Part shown: positions 18,104 through 27,324 of the stretch, one piece after another | Numbering within the stretch: the first letter of the stretch is position 1 | Layout: every line of letters starts with the position of its first letter | Origin: Candidatus Harpocratesius repetitus | GTDB lineage: Archaea > Asgardarchaeota > Lokiarchaeia > Sigyniarchaeales > Promethearchaeaceae | Direction: 5' to 3' | Assembly (NCBI GenBank): GCA_021498095.1 | Contig: JAIZWK010000001.1 | Span: 864,448 to 928,447 of the forward strand | DNA length: 64,000 bases | Program-made: the position numbers and the translations under genes | Notes under the pieces: model-generated | What the model saw: the letters and a program-made list of their open reading frames with translations, nothing else | Databases searched by the model: none | What the model was told of the DNA's origin: nothing

Positions 18104-20107
18104 TTATAATTCTGCGATATCTATCAGATCAATTTCTACTTCTTTCTCATCTCTGCCAAAAAGACTTTCTTTATGCTCGGATTTAGAAACATAATCATTT
18201 TTTATTTCTTCGTTTTCTTCCTCAGCATTATCATCTACCTCATTGTATTCATTTTCATCATAGTATTCATCTTCTTCTTCATATTCATCTTCTTCTTCAT
18301 ATTCAGCTTCTAAATTCTCACCTTCTTCATCAGTATCTTCATATTCATCTTCATATTCATCTTCTTCTTCATATTCAGCTTCTAAATTCTCACCTTCTTC
18401 ATCAGTATCTTCATACTCATCTTCATATTCAGGATCAGGTGGAAAGATGATTTCTAGTATTTTGCCTTTTACTGGTTTTTGCTTGAAATCTAAGGCACTT
18501 ATCAAACCAATTAATCTATTATTATTATATACCCGATAGCCATTTTTCAACGTGTGATTTCCAACAACCATTAATTCAATGTTGTTAGTCTCAGCAATAG
18601 GATCGAAAAGCTGCTGGTTAATTTTATACCCCACAGAACCAGAAATAGCTGAATAAAAGGTTCCACTTTTCATTCGAAGAGCTGGAAGATTTGCTACAAT
18701 TTGCTGAGTTATTGAGTCCATGTCTTTGATTAATCTATGATGATTTTGAAAATGCTGTTCAAACAGATTTATCACAACTTCTGGATTTTCAAAATTAATT
18801 GGAAAATATCCATGTGCTGCAAAAATAAGCCGGTAAGGAGATTCTATATAATGGGCAATAGGTAATTGCACATAAAACTCATAAAGAGCTTCTAAAACTT
18901 CTTCATTGAAATGTTCCAAGATGTACTTTTTCAATTTGAGTTTTTCTACCTTTTTCTGATCTTCATAAGTTCCTCGAAAAAGTAATACTTCTTTGGGATA
19001 TAGAATATTAAAACAAATTAAATATAAAAGTGTATGAAAATCCATGGACGTTCCACCAATAAAATTGCCCAAAAAGATCAATCGGAGCGGATTTTCTGTA
19101 GCTTGTGATTCAAATATCTTGGGTTGAAAGAAACGCATTAATTTATCTAATGATTCAAAATTTCCATAAAGATCACCGATGTAATACATCTTTGAATTCC
19201 CTGGTAAAGATTCAATTAGAACCTTGCTTGAATTAATTTTTTTATAAATCTCTATGATTTGTTGGAACATTTGAAGTATTTTTTGGGTTGCTTCTCCATT
19301 TCCATAAAATTCATCCGGAGTAGGATGATTAAAGGAATGTAAAAAATAAAATTCCCAAATTTTCTCTATTTCAGTCGGTTCCAAGAATTTCAATGAAGGT
19401 TTTGAAGAGATAAAAGGCGCTTCATCTGTATTCAGTGGTGTTTCTGGTGACATTGATGAATTTGGTAGACTTTCATTAATTGATTCTGTTTCTAAATTAG
19501 ATTTTCCTTTTCTATCCAAATCATCTGCATTATCTTCATTTTCTTCATTGTATTCAATTTCTTCTTCTTCACTCTCGTCATCCACAAAGTCATTAATTTC
19601 TTTTTTTTTAATTTTTTCACGATCTAGCATAGCTTGGGTTGTTAGAATTTCCAATTCTCGATCTTTTTTCCACTTTATAAGAGAATTCTTTTGCTTTTTT
19701 TTCTGTTTCTCAGTTAGCTTTTTATTTCCTTCAATTTCATCCATTCGTTGCTCAAATTCTTTCTCTAGATTGTCTAATTTTTGCGACATCTCCGAATCAT
19801 CTGCATCCAAATTAAAATCTATTGAGCTTTCAGTCGAATCGGATGAATTTAAATGGTTATTATCATCTACAGAATTAGAAGTTGATTTTGAAGTATAAGC
19901 TGCATCTCCAAGCTTTTCAATTAAATAATTAATTCGATTTGAAATTTGCTGCATGAAAATAGATTCATTTGGAAGATTCAATTGTTGATATTTAATTAAT
20001 TTATAACATTTTCGCAATTCTTCTAAACATTTTAATGGATCTTTGCTTTCTAATTGATTTGCTGATCGTAAATGTCGAAAGAATTTTCCTTGCTTTGGTG
20101 TTCGCAA
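18104..20107 (-). CDS. PP1-like (PPP family) protein with lost metal ligands
   Basis: 667 residues with a TTG start supported by the Shine-Dalgarno TTGGAGGAT about 10 bases upstream. The N-terminal 250 residues are charged and coiled-coil-like. A PPP phosphatase fold follows, but its metal motifs are degenerate: GDxHG is GDLYG (about 310), GDxVDRG is GNFIGG (about 347), and GNHE is RGTYED (about 378). The later His motifs survive as AAHGYFP (about 434) and GNHTLKNGYRV (about 517). The C-terminus is a very acidic Asp/Glu/Tyr tail with a 24-residue repeat. Catalysis as in PP1 looks unlikely; a binding or scaffolding role is inferred. No partner is evident nearby. Confidence 0.75.
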   Translation of the reverse strand: MRTPKQGKFFRHLRSANQLESKDPLKCLEELRKCYKLIKYQQLNLPNESIFMQQISNRINYLIEKLGDAAYTSKSTSNSVDDNNHLNSSDSTESSIDFNLDADDSEMSQKLDNLEKEFEQRMDEIEGNKKLTEKQKKKQKNSLIKWKKDRELEILTTQAMLDREKIKKKEINDFVDDESEEEEIEYNEENEDNADDLDRKGKSNLETESINESLPNSSMSPETPLNTDEAPFISSKPSLKFLEPTEIEKIWEFYFLHSFNHPTPDEFYGNGEATQKILQMFQQIIEIYKKINSSKVLIESLPGNSKMYYIGDLYGNFESLDKLMRFFQPKIFESQATENPLRLIFLGNFIGGTSMDFHTLLYLICFNILYPKEVLLFRGTYEDQKKVEKLKLKKYILEHFNEEVLEALYEFYVQLPIAHYIESPYRLIFAAHGYFPINFENPEVVINLFEQHFQNHHRLIKDMDSITQQIVANLPALRMKSGTFYSAISGSVGYKINQQLFDPIAETNNIELMVVGNHTLKNGYRVYNNNRLIGLISALDFKQKPVKGKILEIIFPPDPEYEDEYEDTDEEGENLEAEYEEEDEYEDEYEDTDEEGENLEAEYEEEDEYEEEDEYYDENEYNEVDDNAEEENEEIKNDYVSKSEHKESLFGRDEKEVEIDLIDIAEL
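18287..18430 (-). repeat. Two 72-bp tandem repeats coding an acidic tail
   Basis: Two adjacent 72-base units (18359-18430 and 18287-18358) each encode a 24-residue Glu/Asp/Tyr-rich block containing EDTDEEGENLEAEYEEED. The copies are almost identical in DNA, so duplication is recent. A third, partial and diverged copy seems to follow. Confidence 0.85.
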
Positions 20108-20290
20108 TCTACTTTATCCTCCAAATTTTACCATGCTAATTCATAATATAATGCTTAAAAAATTAAAGTATTTATATTATTAAATTTGGTAATGTTTCCC
20201 TCTTTTATTTGGAATTATTATTATTGGGTTTAATATAAAAGCTTTAATATACTAAAATCGCGGTAAATATGTTAGGAGGCGATTATATAA

Positions 20291-20506
20291 ATGCCGGAAA
20301 GCTTAAACATTACTAAATTTAAAAAAAAAGAGATTATCAAATATTACCGAGATAATGTTTATTGGGATAGCAATGGTGAAATATTAGAATGGAATCCCTA
20401 TAATCGCGAAAAAATACTTCATAAAATGTTAGAAAAATTCAAAAACTCATCTGAATTTGAAATTGAAAGCATCTTAGAAGAGTATCATCGAAAAATCGCA
20501 TTATAG
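20291..20506 (+). CDS. Small charged protein, unknown function
   Basis: 71 residues, Lys/Glu/Tyr-rich and probably all helical after an aromatic segment (YWDSNGEILEWNPYNREK). No family is recognised. A clear Shine-Dalgarno, TTAGGAGG, lies about 12 bases upstream of the ATG, which is the main reason to call it real. It is monocistronic, lying 183 bases from the start of the divergent PP1-like gene. Nothing in the sequence suggests a role. Confidence 0.55.
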   Translation: MPESLNITKFKKKEIIKYYRDNVYWDSNGEILEWNPYNREKILHKMLEKFKNSSEFEIESILEEYHRKIAL

Positions 20507-20800
20507 GGAATTCATTTTGAATAATATGTCAAATATTTGCTCATTTTAAGACATTGTATAGTGGAGCGTATCAATGAGAATTTTAAGAAATCAAAACTCA
20601 TTTTAATCTAATTTTTCATTATTACTTTTATGTATACTCCATTTTTTTTCAGTATATGAACTTTTTCAATTATTGAGTGATCAAAAATTATCTTTTTCTA
20701 TTAATAAAGTGATATAATTTTATAATTCAATAGGACTATATGAATACATAACAACATTTCTATGATTAAGAAGGAACAATTTCTTTCTGGCGCATTTTAA

Positions 20801-22318
20801 ATGAATAAAACAAAAGAAAAATATAAAAAAAACCATTTTCTTCAAAATTGGAGAGAAATTTATCCTACTTTAGGATCTCCATTTCATATATATTCTAAAA
20901 AAGTGGGATATTTCCTTGGTCTGTTATTGTTTCTTTTTTTTTCTATATTTGCTTTTACTCTTTATTATTATATAGATACTCCCATGGATCTAATTGGTTT
21001 TTTAATTTATTGTCTATTTTTTACTGGATTTCTATTCTATTTTTATGGTTTTTCATTTCATACAAAAACTGCCGAGCTAATGGATATTTCACCTGTATTA
21101 ATAGCTGCAGGAGTTGTATTTTCCCAAAATGTTTTGGGAATCGCGATTTTACTCATTTTAAATGCATTAATCAGTTATTTTTTTGGAATTCGAAGATTTC
21201 ATGCGATTATTTTTAATTTCAGTCGAAATGGAATAATTGCATATCCAATTTTATGGATTCTTACAATGATTCCTTCTCCTATTATCCCAAGTTTAAAATC
21301 TCTTTCCCTTCTTATTCTAAGTGTTATTATTTCATTGTATCTTTATTTCATCAATACCGTTTTAGTAAAATCTATCATTTCGCTTTCTTCACGTAGGCCA
21401 TTCTTATTAGTACTTAAAGATTTGGATTTTTCTGAAGAATTCTTTCAATTTACAAGTTCACTTCTTATTTTTAATGCATTATTTATCTCATCGTCTCTTT
21501 TAGGTCCGATTTTACTCGCATATGGTGCTCTTTTTTATCAACAAATTCGTAAACATATATATTATGAAGATCAAAAGCGTTTGAAAAGAGAATTACAAGA
21601 GATCGAATTACGACGGTTGGAAGAACAACTTCGCTTACAAAAAATGGAATCATTAGGATTATTAGCAGGTGGGATTGCTCATGATTTCAATAATTTTCTC
21701 ACTTCAATTCTCGGAAATTTAGAACTTTTAAAAATTGAGAATGATCAAAATGAAATTGAAGAAATTTATTCTGATCTTATGGAAGCGGTTGAAAATGCCA
21801 AAAAAATGGTTCAGCAATTAACTAATTTTTCTCGAGTTTCCCCAAAAGAAATCGAATTGTTTGATATGAACGAAGTAATTAACGATACAATTCTTTTTGT
21901 ATCTCGTGGTTCTAATTGCAAATATTATTCTAATTTTACCCCTAATTTGCAATTAAGAATTACACGTTCTCATTTTATCCGTATTCTCACGAATTTACTA
22001 ATAAATGCCATGCAGGCTATGCCTAATGGGGGAACAATCCAAGTAACCACTGATCGTATAGAAATTTCTTCGAATTCTCCATTACCAATTCCACCTAAAG
22101 ATTATATTTTACTCACAATCACTGATCATGGAAATGGTATTCCAAAAAAAATTCAACACAAAATTTTTGAACCATATTTTACAACAAAAAAAAATGGAAC
22201 AGGGCTCGGTCTTGCCACCGTATTTCGTTTGATGCAGCAATATAATGGTTTTATCCATTTTAAGTCGAAAGAAAATGTTGGGACTACTTTTCTTCTCTAT
22301 TTTCCTTACAATGATTGA
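20801..22318 (+). CDS. Membrane sensor histidine kinase
   Basis: 505 residues. The first 250 contain about six hydrophobic segments and no recognisable extracellular ligand domain. A short coiled coil (LKRELQEIELRRLEEQLRLQ) leads to the HisKA box with the phospho-acceptor His294 in GGIAHDFNNFLTS. The HATPase domain has the N-box NLLINAMQAMPNGG, DHGNGIP, FEPYFTTKKNGTGLGL. This resembles NtrB/PAS-type bacterial kinases, which archaea acquired by transfer. No response regulator with a full receiver lies in the window. What it senses cannot be told; the 294-base gap upstream holds no other gene. Confidence 0.9.
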   Translation: MNKTKEKYKKNHFLQNWREIYPTLGSPFHIYSKKVGYFLGLLLFLFFSIFAFTLYYYIDTPMDLIGFLIYCLFFTGFLFYFYGFSFHTKTAELMDISPVLIAAGVVFSQNVLGIAILLILNALISYFFGIRRFHAIIFNFSRNGIIAYPILWILTMIPSPIIPSLKSLSLLILSVIISLYLYFINTVLVKSIISLSSRRPFLLVLKDLDFSEEFFQFTSSLLIFNALFISSSLLGPILLAYGALFYQQIRKHIYYEDQKRLKRELQEIELRRLEEQLRLQKMESLGLLAGGIAHDFNNFLTSILGNLELLKIENDQNEIEEIYSDLMEAVENAKKMVQQLTNFSRVSPKEIELFDMNEVINDTILFVSRGSNCKYYSNFTPNLQLRITRSHFIRILTNLLINAMQAMPNGGTIQVTTDRIEISSNSPLPIPPKDYILLTITDHGNGIPKKIQHKIFEPYFTTKKNGTGLGLATVFRLMQQYNGFIHFKSKENVGTTFLLYFPYND

Positions 22319-22377
22319 TTGATCAAACTTAATTTCATTTTCTTTATTATCGAATATAGAATTTAGATAAAAAAGCG

Positions 22378-22452
22378 CGGGCTATGAGGGATTCGAACCC
22401 CCGACTGACGGATTAAGAGTCCGTTACGCTAGCCTGGCTGCGTCAATAGCCC
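22378..22452 (-). tRNA. tRNA-Lys (anticodon CUU), no intron
   Basis: 75 bases on the minus strand. The acceptor stem GGGCTAT/ATAGCCC, D stem ACGC/GCGT, anticodon stem ACGGA/TCCGT around the loop CTCTTAA, and a T arm with TTCGAAT fold into a complete cloverleaf. The anticodon is CUU (decodes AAG). CCA is not encoded. It lies between the histidine kinase gene and the 3' end of the uL2 gene. Confidence 0.95.
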
Positions 22453-22492
22453 TAAGTTTTAGTCGAATGGGTAGAAAAAAATGCCCGAAATT

Positions 22493-23212
22493 TTATCGGG
22501 TTTTACGTCCTGATTGTCGTGCAGCAATCATTCCAACTTTACGACCGGGTGGGGCATTTCGTGAAGTGGTTGTAGGTCTTCCAGAAGTTTTCTTTCGTCC
22601 ACCTCCGAATGGATGGCTGCATGCATTCATTCCACTTGAAGTAATCACAGGCCAATTTGAAGCTTTGGTTTTCATTAAATGGAATTTTGCACCAGCTTTC
22701 ATAAATGGTTTGGTTGTAATACCTCCACCGGCTACCACACCAATAGTTGCCCGGCAATTTGGATTCATAGTTTTACGATGTCCGGAAGGAAGTAAGACGT
22801 TTACTCCTGTTTCAGATCGTGTCATAACAGTAGCAGTTGTGCCGCCAGCACGAATAAATTTCCCACCATCTCCTGGTTGCTGTTCTATGTTATAAATCAA
22901 GCTTCCTTCAGGGATATTTTTTAATGCCATGGTATTTCCTACTTTAATAGGGCATTTTTCGCCGATTTGAAAAGTATCTCCAATAAAGATACCTTCTGGT
23001 GGGAGCCAAAGTGTGCGAGTGCCATTTTCATAATCCATTAAAGCGAGAGGTGTACCTCTTCCACCTTCATGAATAAAATCGATAACCTTACCAGAAATTA
23101 CTTCATTTGGTGCGGTGTGGATATATTTTACTGCTCCACGCTTTTTATGTTTCGGAGATCGGAAATTTTGGGTTCCTTTACCCCGTCTTTGTACTAAAAT
23201 TCTTCTTCCCAT
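22493..23212 (-). CDS. rpl2: Large-subunit ribosomal protein uL2 (L2/L8e)
   Basis: 239 residues from the chosen start MGRRILVQRRGKGTQNFR, which matches the archaeal/eukaryotic uL2 N-terminus; a longer frame begins 26 codons earlier but those residues do not belong to the family. The conserved C-terminal loop with GGGRKKTSGRPTT is present, although the His of the usual HPFGGG is kept just before it. uL2 sits at the peptidyl-transferase centre. The gene stands alone rather than in the usual S10 cluster. A TATA-like stretch at 23295-23303 on the minus strand implies a leader of about 60 bases. Confidence 0.97.
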   Translation of the reverse strand: MGRRILVQRRGKGTQNFRSPKHKKRGAVKYIHTAPNEVISGKVIDFIHEGGRGTPLALMDYENGTRTLWLPPEGIFIGDTFQIGEKCPIKVGNTMALKNIPEGSLIYNIEQQPGDGGKFIRAGGTTATVMTRSETGVNVLLPSGHRKTMNPNCRATIGVVAGGGITTKPFMKAGAKFHLMKTKASNWPVITSSGMNACSHPFGGGRKKTSGRPTTTSRNAPPGRKVGMIAARQSGRKTR

Positions 23213-23360
23213 AATGATCACATAACGAGCACAAGCGCATTTGACCCGGGAATAAGGGTTTATCGCACTTGGTCGTATGTTGATCAACATTGCATAATAT
23301 AAATTTTTTTTGAATTCGAAGCATCTAAAAACTAATAATAAAAACCAAGAAGAAAAAAAA

Positions 23361-24587
23361 TTACCAGACCTTCACTTTGCCCTCTAGCAATTCTTGACGT
23401 AAAGTTAAGTAATCATCTAATTCTTCCTGCAAAATATCTTTAGCTCGACGACTTATGATGTCAAAATTCACATTAGATGCTGGAATTAACTCGATATCCC
23501 CCATCCAAGGTTTATTTATAGGATGACCTATTTGACTGAGAATTCGTATTTGACATTCTACTACATCACCTTGCAATTCTGCAATTATTTTTCGAGCCGC
23601 GCGGTTGGCTACTAAAGAATATAATTTTCCAACGTGGTTGTTACTATTTTTCCCAGCCGCAGCTTCTAAAGTCTGAACTCTTCCAGGCGTTATCAAGCCA
23701 TTTGCTCGATTACCTCTTCCTACTTGACCGTCATCTCCCGCTTCTGCACTTGTACCGGTGATTGTAAGATAAAGAATATCCTTTTCCAAAATATCTCCTG
23801 TATTCACAGAAGCTCGCACTTCATGATCGCACGATATACCACTACAAACGTCAAGAGCCGCTTCGCGCACCATTTCAACAGCATTGATATATTCTGATTT
23901 ATCATGCACATATTTAGAGACCATAGCATTACAAATTGTTAATTCAATTTTATCTCCATTACGTAGCCCCATTACTTTGATATCTTCACCAGAAGCTGGA
24001 CATTTATCTTTAAATGCATCAGAATTCAAATACTGTTCTACATCATATACCATTTGTTCTGTCGGGGAAAAAGGGGCAAATCCTACCCCAAAACTTGTAT
24101 CATTTGCTAAAGGAACAGTATCTGATCCTACATTATATAATCCAGTTAGATCGATTGATCCACTTTTTGTGCGTGAATCAATTATCACATCTCGATTTAT
24201 ATCAATATTACGGAAGGTGGAGAGAAAGACATCTTTAATTGTTTTTCGAAGTAATGCCCGTACTGGAACTCTATGTATTTTTCCATCAATTAAAACAGTA
24301 TCTATTGCCCGACCGATAATTTCAAACTCTTGTGGTTGGAGGATTATGCCTCCTCCAAATTCTGGAATTGCTTGACCCGCAACATAGGCCGCTTTATCTA
24401 CATTAAGATGGAAATATTGGCCGAATTCATCTAAATAGTATTTTGTCAAAGCACGTGAGCAAGCTTCAGCAGCTTCATCAGCTACAGAATCAGGATGACC
24501 TTTCCCTTTTCGTTCTACCATTTCTGGAAAGTCACTTTGTCCAACTGGAAGTCGGGATGATTTTGTTACATGTAACATTTTTTTCAT
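23361..24587 (-). CDS. mat: Archaeal-type S-adenosylmethionine synthetase
   Basis: About 408 residues. The N-terminal signature (FPEMVERKGKGHPDSVADEA) and the motifs HLNVDKAAYVAGQAIPEFGGG and GDDGQVGRGNRANGLI identify the archaeal methionine adenosyltransferase family, which is very different from bacterial MetK. It makes SAM from methionine and ATP, needed by methyltransferases such as those elsewhere in this window. The chosen ATG is the third codon of a frame that begins with TTG at 24593; the ATG at 24578 is also possible. It is 149 bases upstream of uL2 on the same strand. Confidence 0.97.
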   Translation of the reverse strand: MKKMLHVTKSSRLPVGQSDFPEMVERKGKGHPDSVADEAAEACSRALTKYYLDEFGQYFHLNVDKAAYVAGQAIPEFGGGIILQPQEFEIIGRAIDTVLIDGKIHRVPVRALLRKTIKDVFLSTFRNIDINRDVIIDSRTKSGSIDLTGLYNVGSDTVPLANDTSFGVGFAPFSPTEQMVYDVEQYLNSDAFKDKCPASGEDIKVMGLRNGDKIELTICNAMVSKYVHDKSEYINAVEMVREAALDVCSGISCDHEVRASVNTGDILEKDILYLTITGTSAEAGDDGQVGRGNRANGLITPGRVQTLEAAAGKNSNNHVGKLYSLVANRAARKIIAELQGDVVECQIRILSQIGHPINKPWMGDIELIPASNVNFDIISRRAKDILQEELDDYLTLRQELLEGKVKVW

Positions 24588-25084
24588 TTCCAAAAAGCAA
24601 AAATCATTTTCTTTGTAAAGGTATCGTTGGTGTTAGAAATGAAGAAAATCATCTTTATCCATCTCTATACATCCAAAATACAATATTTGATAAAATAAAT
24701 GAAGAATTATATTTGAATCTTGTTCATGCCTATCGGGAATATTCGAAATGATAAAGAACTTCAGATAATATGGGCATATTTTGATGAGAAATACGTGAAT
24801 GTGTATTAATTGGTAATTTTTTTTGTTTTTTTTTTGCATATGTATTTCTAACTTTTTTGATTGATATTCATATTTGGAATTTTTTCTCGATATAAATTAC
24901 TTATTATAAATTAATAAACCACATCTCTAACTCTCTTTAAAAATAAAAAATTGGGTGATTAGTATAATGATGATAATGGGATAACATAACTAAAAGATCC
25001 TGTAATATCTGAATTAAAGATGTTTGTTTTCCATTGTCAAAAGATTCTCAAAATTGATTTTTTTCCTATATAAAAAATTATAGA
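24588..25084. other. AT-rich gap without a supported gene
   Basis: Nearly 500 bases of about 25% GC. I see short open frames only, no tRNA, no convincing hairpin and no repeated motif. It should contain the promoter of the S-adenosylmethionine synthetase gene. Confidence 0.6.
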
Positions 25085-25459
25085 ATGGAAGGTGAACTGA
25101 ATACGGAAGATTCAGAAACAATTCTCGGATGGATGAAAATAAATGAACGACGTTTTCTCAAATCAACTTCTCGAATATTCGATTCAAACGATTCAAATAA
25201 TGTTTTGAAAAGTGATAATGAATCGTTATCAATACAAAAGATTAATAATTCAAATCTTTCTAAAAATCAATTACTAAATCCACAAACTTCTTTAGATCGC
25301 TTTATTCCTTCAAATATGATAAGTAGTAGACAAAGCAATTCTATGCATATTAATAAGCAAGAAAAAATAACATCCTCATTGTTTGATGATCAATTCAGTC
25401 TTTCAGATTTCCGTCAGCTAACAAACCAATGGAAACGGAAAAATTCAATTGCTTCTTAA
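25085..25459 (+). CDS. Ser/Asn-rich hypothetical protein
   Basis: 124 residues, rich in Ser, Asn, Gln and Lys, probably disordered. A short N-terminal stretch (ETILGWMKINERRFLKS) and a C-terminal one (FSLSDFRQLTNQWKRK) look like amphipathic helices, as in linear interaction motifs. No family is recognised. A TATA-like TATATAAAAAAT lies about 10 bases upstream of the ATG, too close for a leaderless start, and no clear Shine-Dalgarno is seen. It could be a non-coding open frame. Confidence 0.35.
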   Translation: MEGELNTEDSETILGWMKINERRFLKSTSRIFDSNDSNNVLKSDNESLSIQKINNSNLSKNQLLNPQTSLDRFIPSNMISSRQSNSMHINKQEKITSSLFDDQFSLSDFRQLTNQWKRKNSIAS

Positions 25460-25982
25460 TTAATTCTTTTTTGTAAAATGATTGATTATCAAAAATTAAA
25501 AATAAATTGAGGGTATTTTAAATTTCAAAGATTCGAAGTTTTTCATTTCATCATATTAATTCTCCCGACTCAAATCTAAAATATCCTTCCTTATTTTTTG
25601 TCGATTTTACCAAGGTGCCAAATTTAAGATATGTAATTCAAAAATTATAATAAAATCGACTTCAGATTGAAGAATTTATAAACAGGATGGTAAATTTTTA
25701 ATAAATTTTTTGAAAAAATCGAGTTCGACAAAAAAAGAATTGCGATATTTCAGATTTAAGTCGGAAATATATAAATGATATTCAAAAAAGCGTTTAAATT
25801 AAAAAAGATAAAATATCCTCAAATAGATGAGATTTTATTTATAAGTCACTTTTTTTTTTTGTAGACATCTTAGTCTATTTTGATTTGGGAATCCTTTACG
25901 ATTTATTTTAAGATTTATTTATTTCATTTATAAATTTTTAAAAAGAAATTTTTTTAAATTTTAAAGCTAATCTCGAAGTAAC
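25460..25982. other. AT-rich gap upstream of the lysine-rich protein
   Basis: About 520 bases at roughly 22-25% GC with poly-A and poly-T runs, including a T10 run at about 25851-25860. No frame, RNA gene or clear palindrome is supported. It presumably holds the promoter of the next gene. Confidence 0.55.
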
Positions 25983-27245
25983 ATGCCAGCTCAAAAGAAA
26001 ACAACGAAGAAAACATCGTCGAAGAAAACAGTTAAAAAATCAACAAAGAAATCTACATCAAAAAAAACTGTGAAAAAAACGACGACGAAATCTTCAAAAA
26101 AAAAAACATCAAAAAAACCAACGAAATCTTCTACGAAGAAGTCTGTTTCAAAGACAGAATCTAAGAAAAAAACAGTTGAAAAACCAGAAGAAAAATTAGT
26201 AGAAAAAAAAGAAGAAAAAAAAGTATCTAAAAAACCAACGAAATCTTCTACGAAGAAGTCTGTTTCAAAGACAGAATCTAAGAAAAAAACAGTTGAAAAA
26301 CCAGAAGAAAAATTAGTAGAAAAAAAAGAAGAAAAAACAGTATCTAAAAAAGAAGTAAAGAAAGATGTGAAAAAAGAAGTGAAGGTAAAACCCGCTGAAA
26401 AAACAGCCGCTCCTGACAAAGGATCGACTCTTGCTACAAAGACTGAAACAGTTTCGAAGGAAGAACCAAATAAATTTCAACAAACTTGGGATAAAGTGAA
26501 AACTTCTGTAGCTATGATCCCAACTGGAATTGAAGAACAGCAGAATAAACTGAAAATTACTACCTCAAAATTATTTGCTCTTACAGGTGCATTATTTGCT
26601 TTTTTTGAAGGAAGAACTCTATTTTTGACCTATGCTTCTAGTTCTCTGTTTACTGTCATTGTAGGTGCATTTGGTATGTTAGTTGGATTGTTCCTGATCA
26701 CCACCATTCTTGCTGATTTAATATTAGCAATGAAAGCAATTCAAGGTAAAATTCCCTATGAATGGTATATATTACTCTTGAGTGGTATTTTATTAACATT
26801 GTTGAATAGTATAGCATCTGGAGGGATGAATCTTACATTAGTGTTGAATAATGAGGTGATCGGAAGAAGTTTCGTGATAATCGGTGGAGTTCTTCTAATG
26901 ATTGGTGGTATAATTTTGCTTCTAGAAGGATTGAAAATAAAGAAAATGCCGAATGCAAAAACCATGGTTACATTATTTGGAATCGTTATAGGGTTGTATG
27001 AAACTGTGATGGTTGTTGTAGTTTCCTTTACAAATATATGGGCATGGATTACTGCATTTATCATGCTAGTCTTGTTGACTATTCTCTTTTTCGCTACCGA
27101 ACTTATTAAATTACCAGAGAAAATCCGTCCACCTCTAACTTGGTGGGTTACGCTCTCAATTGGAATTGCCATGTATTTCTTCGGTTTTCAGCTCAGCGGA
27201 ATTGTAATTCTACATGTTTTTCTACTGATACTTATAGATTTATAG
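25983..27245 (+). CDS. Membrane protein with histone-H1-like lysine-rich N-terminal tail
   Basis: 420 residues. The first 165 or so are almost entirely Lys, Thr, Ser, Val and Glu (KKTTKKTSSKKTVKKSTKKS and similar), like the tails of bacterial H1-like proteins and of eukaryotic linker histones. The rest has about eight hydrophobic segments (from about 190 to 420), forming an integral membrane domain of no family I recognise. The tail contains a perfect 39-residue duplication apart from one Lys/Thr change. A polybasic tail on a membrane protein could bind nucleic acid, ribosomes or acidic lipid; which is unknown. It is flanked by a long AT-rich gap upstream. Confidence 0.75.
   Translation: MPAQKKTTKKTSSKKTVKKSTKKSTSKKTVKKTTTKSSKKKTSKKPTKSSTKKSVSKTESKKKTVEKPEEKLVEKKEEKKVSKKPTKSSTKKSVSKTESKKKTVEKPEEKLVEKKEEKTVSKKEVKKDVKKEVKVKPAEKTAAPDKGSTLATKTETVSKEEPNKFQQTWDKVKTSVAMIPTGIEEQQNKLKITTSKLFALTGALFAFFEGRTLFLTYASSSLFTVIVGAFGMLVGLFLITTILADLILAMKAIQGKIPYEWYILLLSGILLTLLNSIASGGMNLTLVLNNEVIGRSFVIIGGVLLMIGGIILLLEGLKIKKMPNAKTMVTLFGIVIGLYETVMVVVVSFTNIWAWITAFIMLVLLTILFFATELIKLPEKIRPPLTWWVTLSIGIAMYFFGFQLSGIVILHVFLLILIDL
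26112..26345 (+). repeat. 117-bp tandem duplication in the lysine-rich tail
   Basis: Two adjacent 117-base units (26112-26228 and 26229-26345) encode 39 residues each, starting KKPTKSSTKKSVSKTESKKK. They differ at a single base seen by eye, near the end of the unit (K to T). The identity at synonymous positions shows a recent duplication. Confidence 0.92.
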
Positions 27246-27324
27246 ATAGTAAATTGATTTTTTATTTTTGTTATTATTTTTTCATTCTGATCGACAAATT
27301 TCAAATTTGGATGGAATAAAGAGA

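Noticed and set aside
22467..22895. Plus-strand frame of 142 codons
   Set aside because: It is antisense to the uL2 gene, whose conserved sequence explains the region.
24443..24751. Plus-strand 102-codon frame
   Set aside because: Its first half is antisense to the S-adenosylmethionine synthetase gene and the rest has no family features or ribosome site.
25991..26419. Minus-strand frame rich in Phe, Ser and Val
   Set aside because: It is the reverse of the Lys/Thr-rich repeat tail; AAG/AAA codons read backwards give Phe/Leu. The plus-strand gene is clearly the real one.
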